From contig JAHQRK010000001.1 in assembly GCA_019828595.1 (NCBI GenBank), positions 496,001 through 560,000 of the forward strand: DNA of 64,000 nucleotides, given 5' to 3'. Below are positions 41,734-52,640 of this stretch, one piece after another (within the stretch, counting starts at the first letter, position 1; every line of letters starts with the position of its first letter). Both the position numbers and the translations under genes were made by a program. The stretch comes from Aphanomyces cochlioides. Lineage: Eukaryota > Oomycota > Saprolegniomycetes > Saprolegniales > Verrucalvaceae. The notes under the pieces are model-generated. The model worked only from the letters and a program-made list of their open reading frames with translations, made no database searches and was not told where the DNA came from.

Positions 41734-42480
41734 ATGAGTGGAAGACGTGGACGAGGATGGAGTGAGACAGAAACTGTCGGTTTATGTCAAGCATAGCTCC
41801 ACGTAAGTCACGATGCATCGGTTGGGATTGGGCAGTGGGCTGAAGTCTTATGGAGCCGTATTTGTGAGGTTCTCGACCGCAGTTTAGTCGACCAAGCATT
41901 GGCACCCCTGGACAAGACATGGAATCATGCCCAGGCAAAGTTCAGTGCGGTGTCGAGAGATGTATCCTTGTTCTCTGCAAAGTACCACCAGGTTTTGCTT
42001 CTCAACGAGAGCGGCAAAACTGACGACGATCGCATTGTGGATGCTCAAAGACTGTTCACGCAAGCATCCCACAAGGATCCAACGAAGAGATATGCTTTTA
42101 GATACATGAATTGCTACGCTATACTCAAAGACTCTCCCAAATGGTCTACACAATACTGTGAAAGAAAGAAGGCTCCGAGTACTACAAACAAGGAGACAAC
42201 TAAAGACAACGACTCAAATCCTTCCGATATGACCGCTGATGACGATGGCAACCACATCAAAGCCAAAGAGTATTCAGAAAGACCCATGGGCAACAAACGT
42301 GCAAAGCTTGAAAGGACGCAGTTGAACTTGTTGGAAAAGAACACACAATGCGCTGAAGATCTTGTGGCAATCTTGAAACAAAAGGCAGAGCAGCATGAGA
42401 CGCACTTGAAGCACAAGGAGAGGATGCAAGCAAAGAAAATGCAGATTGCAGAAGAGTTGAGAGAGCCCGGTGAGCCGAAA
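41734..42480 (+). pseudogene. NAM/Myb-like Harbinger partner with a Trp-to-stop change
   Basis: From ATG at 41734 the frame reads MSGRRGRGWSETETVGLCQA, then TAG at 41794-41796, then LHVSHDASVGIGQWAEVLW. The family pattern here is CxAW.HVS...G..Q....FW, so the stop replaces a conserved Trp (TGG to TAG). The remaining frame continues with KYHQVLLLNESGKTDDD, FRYMNCYAILKDSPKW and a Lys-rich coiled coil. Near 42480 it fuses to antisense transposase sequence, so the normal 3' end is deleted. Partner proteins of this type pair with plant-like PIF/Harbinger transposases. Confidence 0.8.
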
Positions 42481-42485
42481 TTGGC

Positions 42486-43214
42486 GTGCCAAATCCACAA
42501 AGCCAAATCCACAAATCACTATCTGCTATGGCTTCTAAAATGATTGTTGGTTTCTTTTCTTTTCCTTTATACTGACCAGAAAGGCCAACAGGACAGTTCT
42601 TCCATGGCCAATGCATACAATCGATGGAGCCAAGCATACCAGGAAATCGTCTTTCATAAGACCTGGCTAGCAAACTATCTGCTGGTGTTCCATAAGCAAG
42701 CATTCGTAAGGCAACAGTACATTTCACAAGCGACGAGATGCCAAGTTTTCCTGTAGCGTCTGGACGCTGCTCAAAGTAGTTGTCAGCTTCTGTCATTTCA
42801 AAATGAATGCGATTGAAGAGACCCTTCGACATACGATATCGGCGTCGAAATGTCTGTTCGGAGTACATTGGAAACGTGCAGAAATACTGCTTGACGAGTC
42901 GTTCATGCCTACCAATCCAATCTCCGTTAATGTTTGGGGAGCGTCCAGGTAGTGATCCACCATGGCCACGTCGACTGAGCAAATAACATATGCTGTAGGT
43001 TTGTTGCATTGTTCTGAATGAGGCAGAGCACAGCATCGCTCATGCCATCGATTTCATCAAGTTGATCATCGTCTGAGCTTCCATCGCTCGATGACGACGA
43101 ATCGGACCACAATTCTTCCATTGGAATGGGAACAAATGGGAAGGCTGGGCAAAATGCAACAAATGGATGCGAATCGATCTCGTTTATTACATTTCTTTTA
43201 AAATTGGGTCGCAA
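42486..43214 (-). pseudogene. Plant-type PIF/Harbinger transposase, 3' deleted
   Basis: Minus-strand reading: acidic N terminus (SDSSSSSDGSSDDDQLDEID, frame of 42927-43214), then after a shift near 42985 RRGHGGSLPGRSPNINGDW, the helical RRRYRMSKGLFNRIHFEM, and the first catalytic block FPGMLGSIDCMHWPWKNCP. The DLWIW block that normally follows is partly duplicated, and the gene stops at the junction with the NAM-like gene near 42486. The second D and the E are lost. A single internal deletion removed the facing 3' ends of both genes. The remnant lies inside the MULE. Confidence 0.85.
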
Positions 43215-43425
43215 ATTGCCATAAAATTTGTCAAAACCGGTGGAGATGCTCTAAGTCTCACATTTGAACTAATCCTTTTATATTTGATGACTTCAGAATC
43301 TCCACATCTTCCTCTCTGATCTTATTGGTATTTTCTATGGACATTATGTATATAAAAATTAGGTACACTTTACAAATTTATATTTTTACTTGTGTAATTT
43401 ATACTTTTGGTATGAGAAAACACAC

Positions 43426-45283
43426 TCTTCATTTTTCGCGAAACAATTTCAAATTGCAATCGCCAACCATACAAGCAGTAAGTAATAAAGAAGAAAGCAA
43501 CATTATATTAACTGCAGATTAAAAGTCCTTAACGTGTTTCGCGGTTGACCTCTGGTGGACAATAGGATGTGAGTGCGACGACGTCAGTACGATGAAGTAG
43601 CTCTCCACAGTGTGACTGATTCGCAGTGCGGCGATCCCTTTTATAACTACTAGCGTGTCCACCGGGACGGTCAACCAAGAAAAAATTCGATCGCCCGGGT
43701 GGACGCGCATGACAACATGCACGTTTGGAACTATGCCATCTCCGGTTCGGGGACTCACGATCTCTGGTGTGCCGAATGAAAAGTGAGCAGTATGAACACG
43801 AGAAAAGGGAGACAATGATTGAACCTTACTTTAGTTAAAGAATGTGTAGAGACACCCTCTTTTCAATGACTTTAAATAATGTTTCCCCTTTATTATGTCT
43901 TTACATGCAATTATTGGTTCTTAAAATAAGGTAATATTCTGGACCACCCCGACATGGCAGGTGCAAAAAAGTGCCAGAAGGTTCAGTGGTCATTCTGTAA
44001 TTCCAACCCACCCAGACCTTTTGCACTGGCTGTTCCTTGGCTGTTCCTATGCTGACATCTGTGAATAACATGTGCTCTACAGCTTCGAGGTGAAATTGCC
44101 CAATTCTCGGGGCTTCCCCTTCGGTCAAAACATCCAACTGCGTTGCTCATTCAATTGAATTACAGCCGTTCGTGTAACCCGTTACACTTCCTTATGATTA
44201 CCCAAATACTGACTGTTGATTCCAAATTATAGCACGCAAATTCATTTTACTCGACTGGCGGGCTTATACCGTTGCCCGAATGACTTTGGGAACGTTGAAC
44301 ATTTCCTTGCATGTATGCTTCGACTACAGTAATGGTAGTAGTTGGCCAAGCTATGAATTTATCTGTGAGACCATCCATACACGTGACTTTATGGGATGAT
44401 AACTTGAACACATGATCTCGTCAACGACTATTTCTCGTCACCAACATGAATGTTAGCATTCCTTTAAACAAGTTAGATAATTTTGACGATATGCTGAAAA
44501 CCCAAAATCAATTGCGAGTCATAAATACTTCAAAAAGGCTACCTATATGCGCTAGAAAGGACAAGAAATACATGTCGACTTGCTTTAAGGGTATCTCACT
44601 GAACTCCACTACACTGTCATGCTTGGACAGATCTTGCCTTGGACCAGATCTATTGAAGCACGATAATACAGCGACATCGATCATTTAGAGGGAATGTTGT
44701 AAATGCAGTTTTTGCTTGAATTTGCTTGAGTGAAGCAAACTTTAAACTCCGTCAATCGACTTTGAATGTGCTGTGTTGCCGTCGCAACAAGATCATGAAA
44801 CATTCTCATATAAATATCAATCAATCACATCACAAATATGTCCTATCTGAAACATTGTCCGACAAATTCCCAGTACAATATTATTATGCATTCGATTCCA
44901 AATTGGACTGGGCTGTCGAATCGAATCGACTTGCCAGAATCGACTAGCAATCGACTAGCCAATCATATATAAGTATTTTCAATATTTTGACCAATCAAAT
45001 CACCTTAATTACATGACTTAGGGAAAGGCCGTGGGGAAAGGCCATGATGGACGCTGACTCGCGGAAGATACGCGCGGCGTCTTGACGCTTCATAGCGAGG
45101 TTGTATTGGGCGTAGAAATTATGCGTGACGGTATTCTGGGATGCAGGTACGGTACCATTGCTCGGAAGCAATTGTACTTAGCTTTGTATACTATACAATA
45201 TTTCATATTAAATTTAGCATAGTCGATTGCTATGCGATTTGGCCAATGGCCTGCCAAGTCCACATTTCACTGAAAAGGACAAT
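43426..45283. other. Gene-poor stretch between MULE and intact Harbinger element
   Basis: Unassigned frames include 43519-43815 and 43901-44137 on the minus strand and 44446-44688 on the plus strand. None has a recognisable domain or partner exon. CCAATCA motifs recur near 44960-45000. Confidence 0.4.
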
Positions 45284-45463
45284 AGGGAGATTTCGCAAAA
45301 CCATCCGTATCCGTGTCCGCGAAAATGCATCCTTAAATTCTATAGTTTCACGGAAACTCTTCAAAACGTATAGCGGATTCCGCGAAAAGAGCTCTCAACG
45401 CGGATTCGGATAAGCTGTATTGTCCGTTTTATCAGAAGAACATTTTGAGTTTGGAGAGCCGCC

Positions 45464-46171
45464 ATGAGCAGGTGGACGAGTGATGATGACATGGCGCTGT
45501 TGGTTCAAGCCAACAACGAGCGACCGTTCCTGCACGAGCGTGTCATGAAGGCGTGGGACGAGCTAGCGATTAACCTGCTCCAAGTCCCAGGTTTTTCTCG
45601 ACAAGATTGTAATCTAGACGGCAAGAAAGCTTCCCACCGCTTTCATTTACTTCTGGACAACCATGAGAAGTTCCAGAAGGAGTCAATTTATATGTCGGGC
45701 GTAGATCAAGAACACAATGACCGGCACATCCTTCTCGACGAGCTGCTCGCGCTGCGAACAGACAGCTTGGTGAGAAAGAAGAGCAAACAGCAGGCCAATG
45801 CTGCTGAACGAGAAGAGAAGTCTCGCACTGAAGATGCAGCTCGTCACATTCGAGACCAAGCCATGAAAACATGCCAGAAAAAACGCAAAGCCGTCAACCA
45901 CGACAAAGACGACAAAGACGACAAACCGGCAACTCCGTCCAAGAAGACATTGCTTGTCGACTTTCACAATGAGGAGGTCCAACTTGAGCGCGAAAGACTT
46001 GCTTTCAAAAAAGAAAAATTGAAGCTCGAGATTGAAGAAAAACGGCTTGATCGCTTGGAACGACACGAAATCAGAGAAAAAGAGCGTAAGCAACTCGAAG
46101 ATCTCCATAATCAAATGTCGGAAGTATTAGCACTTGCACGTGCAGCCATGCAAAGACGCGAAGACGTGTAG
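45464..46171 (+). CDS. SANT-like and coiled-coil accessory protein of the Harbinger element
   Basis: A single exon encodes 235 residues from the ATG in gccgccATGAGC. The N terminus (MSRWTSDDDMALLVQ, VMKAWDELAINL, KKASHRFHLLLDNHEKF) has the Trp spacing of a SANT/Myb-like trihelix. A basic region (KKRKAVNHDK) and a ~70-residue charged coiled coil follow. In PIF/Harbinger elements the second protein binds the terminal repeats and carries the transposase to DNA (family knowledge). It ends 43 bp from the convergent transposase. No lesion. Confidence 0.88.
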   Translation: MSRWTSDDDMALLVQANNERPFLHERVMKAWDELAINLLQVPGFSRQDCNLDGKKASHRFHLLLDNHEKFQKESIYMSGVDQEHNDRHILLDELLALRTDSLVRKKSKQQANAAEREEKSRTEDAARHIRDQAMKTCQKKRKAVNHDKDDKDDKPATPSKKTLLVDFHNEEVQLERERLAFKKEKLKLEIEEKRLDRLERHEIREKERKQLEDLHNQMSEVLALARAAMQRREDV

Positions 46172-46214
46172 AATTGACTTTGTTTAAATCATAATACAGT
46201 TTAATGATTTCAAT

Positions 46215-47318
46215 CTAGGTATGACACAGATACTCTTCCAGGGATGGAGGCTTCAAGCCAAAGAATGAGCTGATTTGATTGCGTTCATTGACGCAGCAAT
46301 CGCAATTGGTGAAGAGCATAGCGACAGCAATAACTTTTCCAACGTTCTGGAGCATTACTTTCTGTTGCATTTTGAATGTAACAAAGGCCCAGAGCGTCTT
46401 CAAACGGGAAAACCACCACTCGACAGATTGTCGGACTGTACTCATTGACCTGTTGAAGGCCCTCTGTTCGGCAGTGATTGAGTTACCATTGTATCCAGAA
46501 AAAATCCAGCGTAGAACTCCATACGCTGGATCACCGAAGATATAGTAGTCTTTGAAGATATTTGAATGTGCAGACAGGTAATCAAGCAACTTACTCTCGC
46601 GCAACAATGTCGTGTCGTGCCTTGCGCCTTCTAGTGGACCCCACAGATGAATGCACAGTCCGTCTGGAGCGGTCACCGCTTGGAAATTTAAGCAGTGGCG
46701 TCGTTTGTGGCCACTGTATATGAGTCGTTGCATGTCCGAGAAGGTGCTGTCTGTTGTCTGAGTTATGCGGCACGTCTCGAACTTGCTGCCATCGATGAAT
46801 CCAAAGAGACATGACACTGGGGACCCTTTCTTGTGAATCGCGTCTGCATACAAGGCTAGACGTTTTTCGACAATCGGCAAGGCAAAGTAGATGATGTCGT
46901 GCCATTTGTGGTATATCAAATCGATCATGCAGTTGAAGACGCGGCACAATGACTCTCGTGAACGGCCAAAGAGATTCATCATGTCATTGTAACGTTTGGG
47001 GTACATCAAACGATATAGAACAATACACAGCGCTTCGACAGAGTGTACGCGGTCTCGCATTGGTGTGACAAATATACTTGGAAGTTGCAAAAGCTTGGCA
47101 AGCAAAAGGATTGAGCCATGGCCAAACCGAAATTTGAGTTTCAAGTCAGTCTCATTGTAATCGTCCAAATCAAACCGCACGTCGGGGATAATTGGACGCT
47201 CGACAGCGGATATCAGAGCAATCAAGAATCTTCGCCGTCGTGTAGCCCTCATGTATTGCGTCCCTTTAATGATGACAACGAGTTCCTCAACAGATAGCAT
47301 CGACGCAAATGACTCCAT
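46215..47318 (-). CDS. PIF/Harbinger DDE transposase, intact reference copy
   Basis: A single exon encodes 367 residues from ATG at 47316-47318. Domain order: N-terminal helices (MLSVEELVVIIKG), ERPIIPDVRFDLDDYNETD, an HTH-like block SVEALCIVLYRLMYPKRYND, FGRSRESLCRVF, then the DDE core. The core has D in LFGFIDGSKFE, a GSRHD-type block (EGARHDTTLLRES), D in IFGDPAYGVLRW and E in SVEWWFSRLKTLW, with TNCDCC and a PPSLEEYL C terminus. It is the best template in the window for the broken relatives at 990-1735 and 4344-4694 and for the diverged copy at 32859. It may be active. Confidence 0.92.
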   Translation of the reverse strand: MESFASMLSVEELVVIIKGTQYMRATRRRRFLIALISAVERPIIPDVRFDLDDYNETDLKLKFRFGHGSILLLAKLLQLPSIFVTPMRDRVHSVEALCIVLYRLMYPKRYNDMMNLFGRSRESLCRVFNCMIDLIYHKWHDIIYFALPIVEKRLALYADAIHKKGSPVSCLFGFIDGSKFETCRITQTTDSTFSDMQRLIYSGHKRRHCLNFQAVTAPDGLCIHLWGPLEGARHDTTLLRESKLLDYLSAHSNIFKDYYIFGDPAYGVLRWIFSGYNGNSITAEQRAFNRSMSTVRQSVEWWFSRLKTLWAFVTFKMQQKVMLQNVGKVIAVAMLFTNCDCCVNERNQISSFFGLKPPSLEEYLCHT

Positions 47319-47447
47319 TTGTTAATAACGCTCACGGAATCTATATTAGTGTTCTGCGAAATCGTTACAAAACCAATATTTCCGTGTCCGTGATTGAGGC
47401 ACTCTTATCACGGACACGGACACGGAATCCATTTGCGAAATCTCCCT

Positions 47448-48765
47448 AATACAATAAAATTGAAATAGCAGCCAAGATCCAATGACTTGTTGTCAGAAAA
47501 CGTAAATCGGTGGATTTACACAAAATTATCGTCCAATTAGAGTGAAATGAGTTGGATGATGTGTTGAGATTGGGCAGAAATAGTTAATTTGGAAAGGCAC
47601 CAGCCCGATCACTACATGAAGTCTAGCCAAACTTTCTGCACGCAGCTTGCAGCGCAGTGCTTCTCTGGATCAGATTGATGGAACGATCCAGAGAAGTACG
47701 CATATAAGGTAAGCGGCTTTTGATTCCGCTAAAGGAACAATGTATTGATTGCGAGTAGAACGGAAGCGTACACTGGCGATTCAACTCCTGTTTGGAGATG
47801 TGTGGCGTATCCCAACATGTAATGTAATTAAAAAACACAAGCAGCACAAACTAAAATATGTCCTTCCATAATCTACATGCACGACACATCTCTGGAACTG
47901 AAAGAAAATGGCCAAGCTCTGGAGTTAAAGATGGCACAACGTTCACCAGTCGATAAGTTTAATGTTGTCCCATCTTTAGCCTCAGAGCTCGGCCGAAGGA
48001 AGTTGCCGTGCTGGTCAAGACTAACCACATTTACCTGTTCACTATTCGATGCATAGCCTGCTTCTGCTTCTTGCTTCGCAGTGCAACATCGATCATAATT
48101 GGGGAAATTTTTGTGAATTCTTTGATGTTTGATTGACTCTCCTTCCAGTAAATCTGTGGATTTGCGTTTTCTCTGCGGCTCTCTCCGAAGAAAATTTATT
48201 AAATTTCATACAAATATTCATAGTGTTTTGAATAATAATGTGAAATAAAAGATTAACTTATCGAAATTGTAAATCATTTGATTTGGTCGAGAGTATAATT
48301 TCCTCTATATGATTTACAAAATCTTGATTATGAGCATAAATGCCTCAAGCTCCGCGGACGTATCCAAGTTCATGCTCGGTTCTGTCAATATAAAGCTCCG
48401 TTTTGGGACATCTTGACTGTCGCGAGCGATGTGTGACTTGGTGTTTCGACCGGCACATGTGCCCTACTTGACCTGTCCTTACCTGAGAGTCGACGCGGCC
48501 AGTCTTGTCAGTTGCGACGTCTTAACAATGCTTTCGAACCTCTTACCTATACTGCTGGCATCCGAACGTCTCGCTTATCGTTGTGCAAGTGATGTCATCC
48601 ATGCAGCCCTCATATCAGAAGCCCCCGAAATTCTCGAACAGAAATTTGCTGACTCGATTTCAACTGACAGTCCGAGTTCGTATCGAAAGCGCGTGGTCCC
48701 ATGCAGCTGATTGTTCTTGCCGTTGAGATTTTGATGACTCTGAAGTTGCATCAGTCTTCGTTTTG
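47448..48765. other. Intergenic region upstream of the multidomain ATPase gene
   Basis: A 12-13-bp inverted repeat (gcttctctggatc ... gatccagagaagt, about 47660-47697) is present. The plus frame at 48429-48710 (93 codons from ATG at 48429) is open but unassigned. No TATA-like or other promoter element can be claimed. Confidence 0.4.
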
Positions 48766-51700
48766 ATGGGTCAGAAACTTACCACCGATGATCGCCCTTG
48801 TTATCCCCCGACAAGTGCTCAAGGGGAAACTCGAGGGGGCTCGAATCAAGCCAACAAGACCGATGAAGGAGACGTTGACATGGCTCGTGGTCAAAGCTTA
48901 GCAGTGGGGAACGAGATTTCACCTGCCAAAACAGACGCCGCAGTTGATTTTCAACGGAGTCTGCATGCGAACTGTGATGAAGTACAGCTGTATGAGCTAA
49001 ACGTCGGGGTTACAGCTGCTTATTACCTTCGCCGAGTCAAGGAGCTACACGGAGGATCGCTTGGTATTGGGGAGTTGGTGGAAAGAGCTCGAGATCGACC
49101 ATGCTCATGGCTACCTGACGTATTGGCTGTCATTCACAAGTCAGGGGGAGTTGAGACTATCAACGAGGAATCTCAAGTCGTTTGGCGCGCTGTTGTGTCT
49201 GATAAGAGCCATTTTACTACAGCAATCCCTCAAGAGGGGCGTTTGGTTTGGCTTATCTTTTCAAAGCGATCGACAATTGGAAGTCTTTCTGACCTCAACC
49301 TGGTCTTGGCGACATTTGCTGCATCGAATGAAGATTTCCAGCAATGGTACGTTGGAAAGTGTGGAGTTTTGGCTCACCATGGCTAGGCGGAATAGTGTCG
49401 AGAACAGTTCGATGCATGTCCAAGCGTTCTTGATCCAACTCAAACTGCTCAAAGTGAAGAAACTATCATTTGAATACATTTGGACGGACTATGTTCGCAA
49501 AGTCAACGCAACCACAGACTCGTTACCAGATGAGTCGTTGTTGCTTCGATTCTTGGCCGATCATCCAAGCATAATGCTTGAAATTCACACCGAATTGGAT
49601 CTCCTAGCGAAGCTTAGCGACGTTAGAGTTGGTCTTGGTCCCTCGTCATCGTTTTGCCACTGGTAGGCCTTTTTTCATCGCTGTCCAAGCTGAAAGGTAT
49701 TACTGTAGGTGGATCGATGTCGACGTTTCGCCAAAGTCACGAGTCCAAGCACGTCTAGTCGACTTGGGCGTGCTGTTTGGAACTGGGACTGCATTGGCTC
49801 CATTTGAGTGGAGAATCATTTCAGTGTGGCATGCGCTGCGGCAGTATTCCAGTGAGTTTAGCTTGTCGATCGTTGAGCTATCAAACGTGGACGCTGCAGT
49901 TGAAAAGTTCACTGCAAATGTGTTGAAGAAATTGGTGACACAAGAAATTTGCCCTTCGATAGAAATTTTCAACATGGTGAAACAAATGCGGCCAGCTGAA
50001 AAAGATGGCATAAGCAATGAAGCTTTCTTTCGTCAAATTCTGACAAAGATGAAGCGTGACAAACGACTGCATCTCGTTGGTCCTCAGGGCAGATCTGTGT
50101 TCAAATTGACGGACGTGGGCTCTGTCTCCCAGCGCTATGTTTGTCATGCGCTGAAAGCTCTCGAGAGACGAAAAATGTACAACATATCCGAGATTGAGAA
50201 CAATATTCGTCAAATGCCAAGCAACCAACGATGCGGAATGACCGCGGAACGATTTTTTCAAAAAGTTATCACAGCAATGAAGCAAGACAAGCGATTGCAA
50301 TACACTACAGTGCAAGGCAAACCATTCTTCACTTTGAATGGAGGAACCACTGCGGCTACAACTGCTGCAACGTCTACTCTGCCGTCGCATGCTGCTAGGA
50401 CGTCGTCTTCTACCGCGTCTTCCTCCTCAAGTCAAAGTTTACCGACGACAATTACTTTGGATCAACTCTGGATTGGTAAATCGACTGTGAGCAGCACGAA
50501 TGGAGGCGACCGGGGTTCAGGTAGTTGGCTGGATGTATTGACGAAGAAACCATCCATTCCAAGCGTTCCGAAGACAATCTCTAGTCCTCCAGATACTCGA
50601 AATGAGCCACGGCAAGCATTGCCGCCGCAAGACTTAAAGACTTTTCAGACAAGTGACAATGACGCTGTGACGATATTAAAATCGCTTGAAGCACTTCAAT
50701 GGACTCTAAACACTGACGCAGCTTTCCATGGGATCGCCAACTCAATTGTGGCGATTCATTTCCACATTGACTCTTACAGTGTGGCTATGGCAACACCGTT
50801 GGCGAACTACCTGGTTGACATTGCCGCCATCGGGGTCGAGACTGTCGCGAAGCTTTTGCTGCCTTGTTTCCAAAATCCTCGAGTGACCAAAGTCGTATTT
50901 GACCTGTATCATTCCCTTGCGATGCTCCAGAAAATCTCCTCAGAGATGCAACTCGCTGGCGCATTCGATCTGCAACTGGCGATGGAACTCAAGACCAGCG
51001 ACGCTGCCATGAGCTTTCAGAAAATGCTTCAAGTTATTCCTGGCCGCTCTTTGTCGGAAGGCTCAAAATCCTCCAACGACTTGATCGGGGAGAACCACCA
51101 GAATGCCATCAACAAGGCCATTATGCTGCTCAACCGCTACAATCAAATCGACCTTGATCAAGCTGCATGGACTCAAGTCCAGCTCGCGTCGGACGCACGA
51201 GGAAAATCTGCCCTCAGTTTGAATGGACAGCGCAAGTTTGCATTCGACCAAGCCAACCAACACACTGTGGTCTCGTTGGAGCTCATCGATGCGACTCGTC
51301 CTGACGACAAGTACGTCTCGCCTTCCGTTGTAGTCGAGGAAGATTTATCGCCTCTGTTGTCGCTCTTGCCTCCAGACTTGGTAGCTCCTCTCAGCGCTCC
51401 TGGGGTCACTCTGTCGCTGTCTGACATTGTCTTGGACAAGGGTTGCTGTCCGTGGGCTACAATTGCAGGATCTCGCCTCGTTCTAGGCGACGACTCTCGA
51501 GTCGTGACGAGTCAAGACTTGGACGCGATTGTTGCGAACGTTGGAGGCTTTGGCAGTGACAATCGAGCTGGCCTTGAAGGTCAGCTTCACCGCGTCAGTG
51601 CAGTGCGCAATCGCCGCAAGGAAATAGTTGGTCTCACGCTGCGTGTCGGCCGTCACATCCCCGGTCTCTCTGCGCTCATCCTCGATATTTTGCACTCTGA

Positions 51701-52377
51701 CGCCAATGTTTTGTTCCTCGGAGAGCCTGGCTGCGGCAAGACGACGATCGTCCGCGACGTCGCGAGAGAGCTATCTCAATCGTCCACAGTCTGCATTGTC
51801 GACACGAGCAATGAAATCGCAGGTACGAAGAACATGGAACTGCAGAGGACGCTGAGACTGTGCTGTAGGTGATGGCGACGTGCCGCATCCATGTGTCGGC
51901 ATGGCACGCCGGATCATGGTGCCGTCGCTCGACGCGCAGAGCTCAGTCATGGTCGAGTGCGTGCAGAACCACACGCCAGAAGTCATTGTCATCGATGAAA
52001 TTGGTCGCGCTAGTGAAGTTGAGGCGGCGCGGACTTGCAAGCAACGCGGCGTTCGCATTATTGCCTCTGCTCATGGCAATTTACGAAAGCTGCTGAAGAA
52101 TAAACCATTGCGCGGTCTTGTCGGCGGCGTCGAGTCGGTCGTTGTTGGCGATGCCATGGCGCAAAAACTGGGCAACTTTCAGAAGACGATTGCTCAGCGT
52201 GGCGGCGAACCCGTCTTTGACGTTGTCATCGAGCTCGAGAAGCGGCAGTACAATTCATGGTGCGTTGTGACGAACGTCGCCAAGGCTGTCGATGCTATCC
52301 TGGAAGGCAAGAAGTACCAAGCGACCGTGCGAACGCGCTCTGAGGATGGATTCACGACGAGAGATGTCGGCATGTAG
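48766..52377 (+). CDS. Multidomain protein: Tudor-like, winged-helix repeats, exonuclease-like fold, SpoIIIAA/Ycf45-type ATPase
   Basis: Exons 48766-49346, 49387-51822 and 51869-52377 (introns 40 and 46 nt) give ~1174 residues. The reading needs a one-base shift at 49629-49660. After an unassigned N terminus comes a Tudor-like strand set (GRPFFIAVQAERYYCRW, RLVDLGVL). Two winged-helix-like repeats follow, sharing FF.Q.(I/L)T.MK.DKRL and a FxL end. Next is a 3'-5' exonuclease-like fold (VVFDLYHSLAMLQK, FDLQLAMEL) lacking the DxE pair (AIHFHID instead). The C-terminal ATPase has Walker A GEPGCGKTT, DTSNEIAG joined across intron 2 to DGDVPHPCVG, Walker B VIVIDEIGR and ASAHGN. ATPases of this type occur in SpoIIIAA and plastid/cyanobacterial Ycf45. 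An RNA-related or membrane-assembly role is inference. Confidence 0.8.
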
Positions 52378-52640
52378 CAGCAGGATCAAGTTCAGTCGTC
52401 ATCTTAGCGGTAATGCTGTCAATTCCGTGCTCAAGACTTTGATTTGCCGTCTCCATGATGCGACAGCACACAGCACTGACGTGGTGTAGCTGCTTCCTAT
52501 CGTAGCCGAAGGATGACGACGGAACCTCATGGAGAGATTGAAGGAGCGGCGGAAGTCTGGACTTGTGGGGGAGAGGACGATTGAATCGTTGCAGTGACGG
52601 GAAGATGACGAAAGGACACATGGAATCTCGACTAGGAACG

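Larger units (their letters stand above)
38286..43425. mobile_element. MULE (Mutator-like) element bounded by ~165-bp inverted repeats
   Basis: 38286-38449 and 43261-43425 are inverted copies of each other over about 165 bp. Shared blocks, in order from each end, are gtgtgttttctca, accaaaagtata, gagaggaagatgtggagatt and aaggaNtagttcaa; identity is roughly three quarters by eye. Long terminal repeats around a MULE-type transposase (38748-40829) fit the Mutator superfamily. A 9-bp target duplication was not found at these ends. A Harbinger deletion derivative (41734-43214) lies between the transposase and the right repeat, making the element composite. Confidence 0.7.
45284..47447. mobile_element. 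Complete, probably autonomous PIF/Harbinger element (2164 bp)
   Basis: The terminal repeats start agggagatttcgcaaa at 45284 and are exactly inverted at 47432-47447, followed on both sides by subterminal tccgtgtccg / cggacacgga repeats. AAT flanks both ends (45281-45283 and 47448-47450), giving a 3-bp duplication; an alternative reading is TA with repeats one base shorter. The two genes inside are convergent and uninterrupted. All parts expected of an active element are present. Confidence 0.9.

Noticed and set aside
42257..42512. Minus frame running through the NAM-like gene as more transposase
   Set aside because: Beyond about 42486 it is antisense to the Lys-rich coiled coil, which explains its Cys/Phe/Ser composition.
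45683..46114. 143-residue minus-strand Phe/Val-rich frame suggesting a membrane protein
   Set aside because: It is the antisense of the charged coiled-coil region of the Harbinger accessory gene.
47620..47700. tRNA-like hairpin near 47660
   Set aside because: Only a single 12-13-bp stem; no anticodon or T-arm and no cloverleaf.
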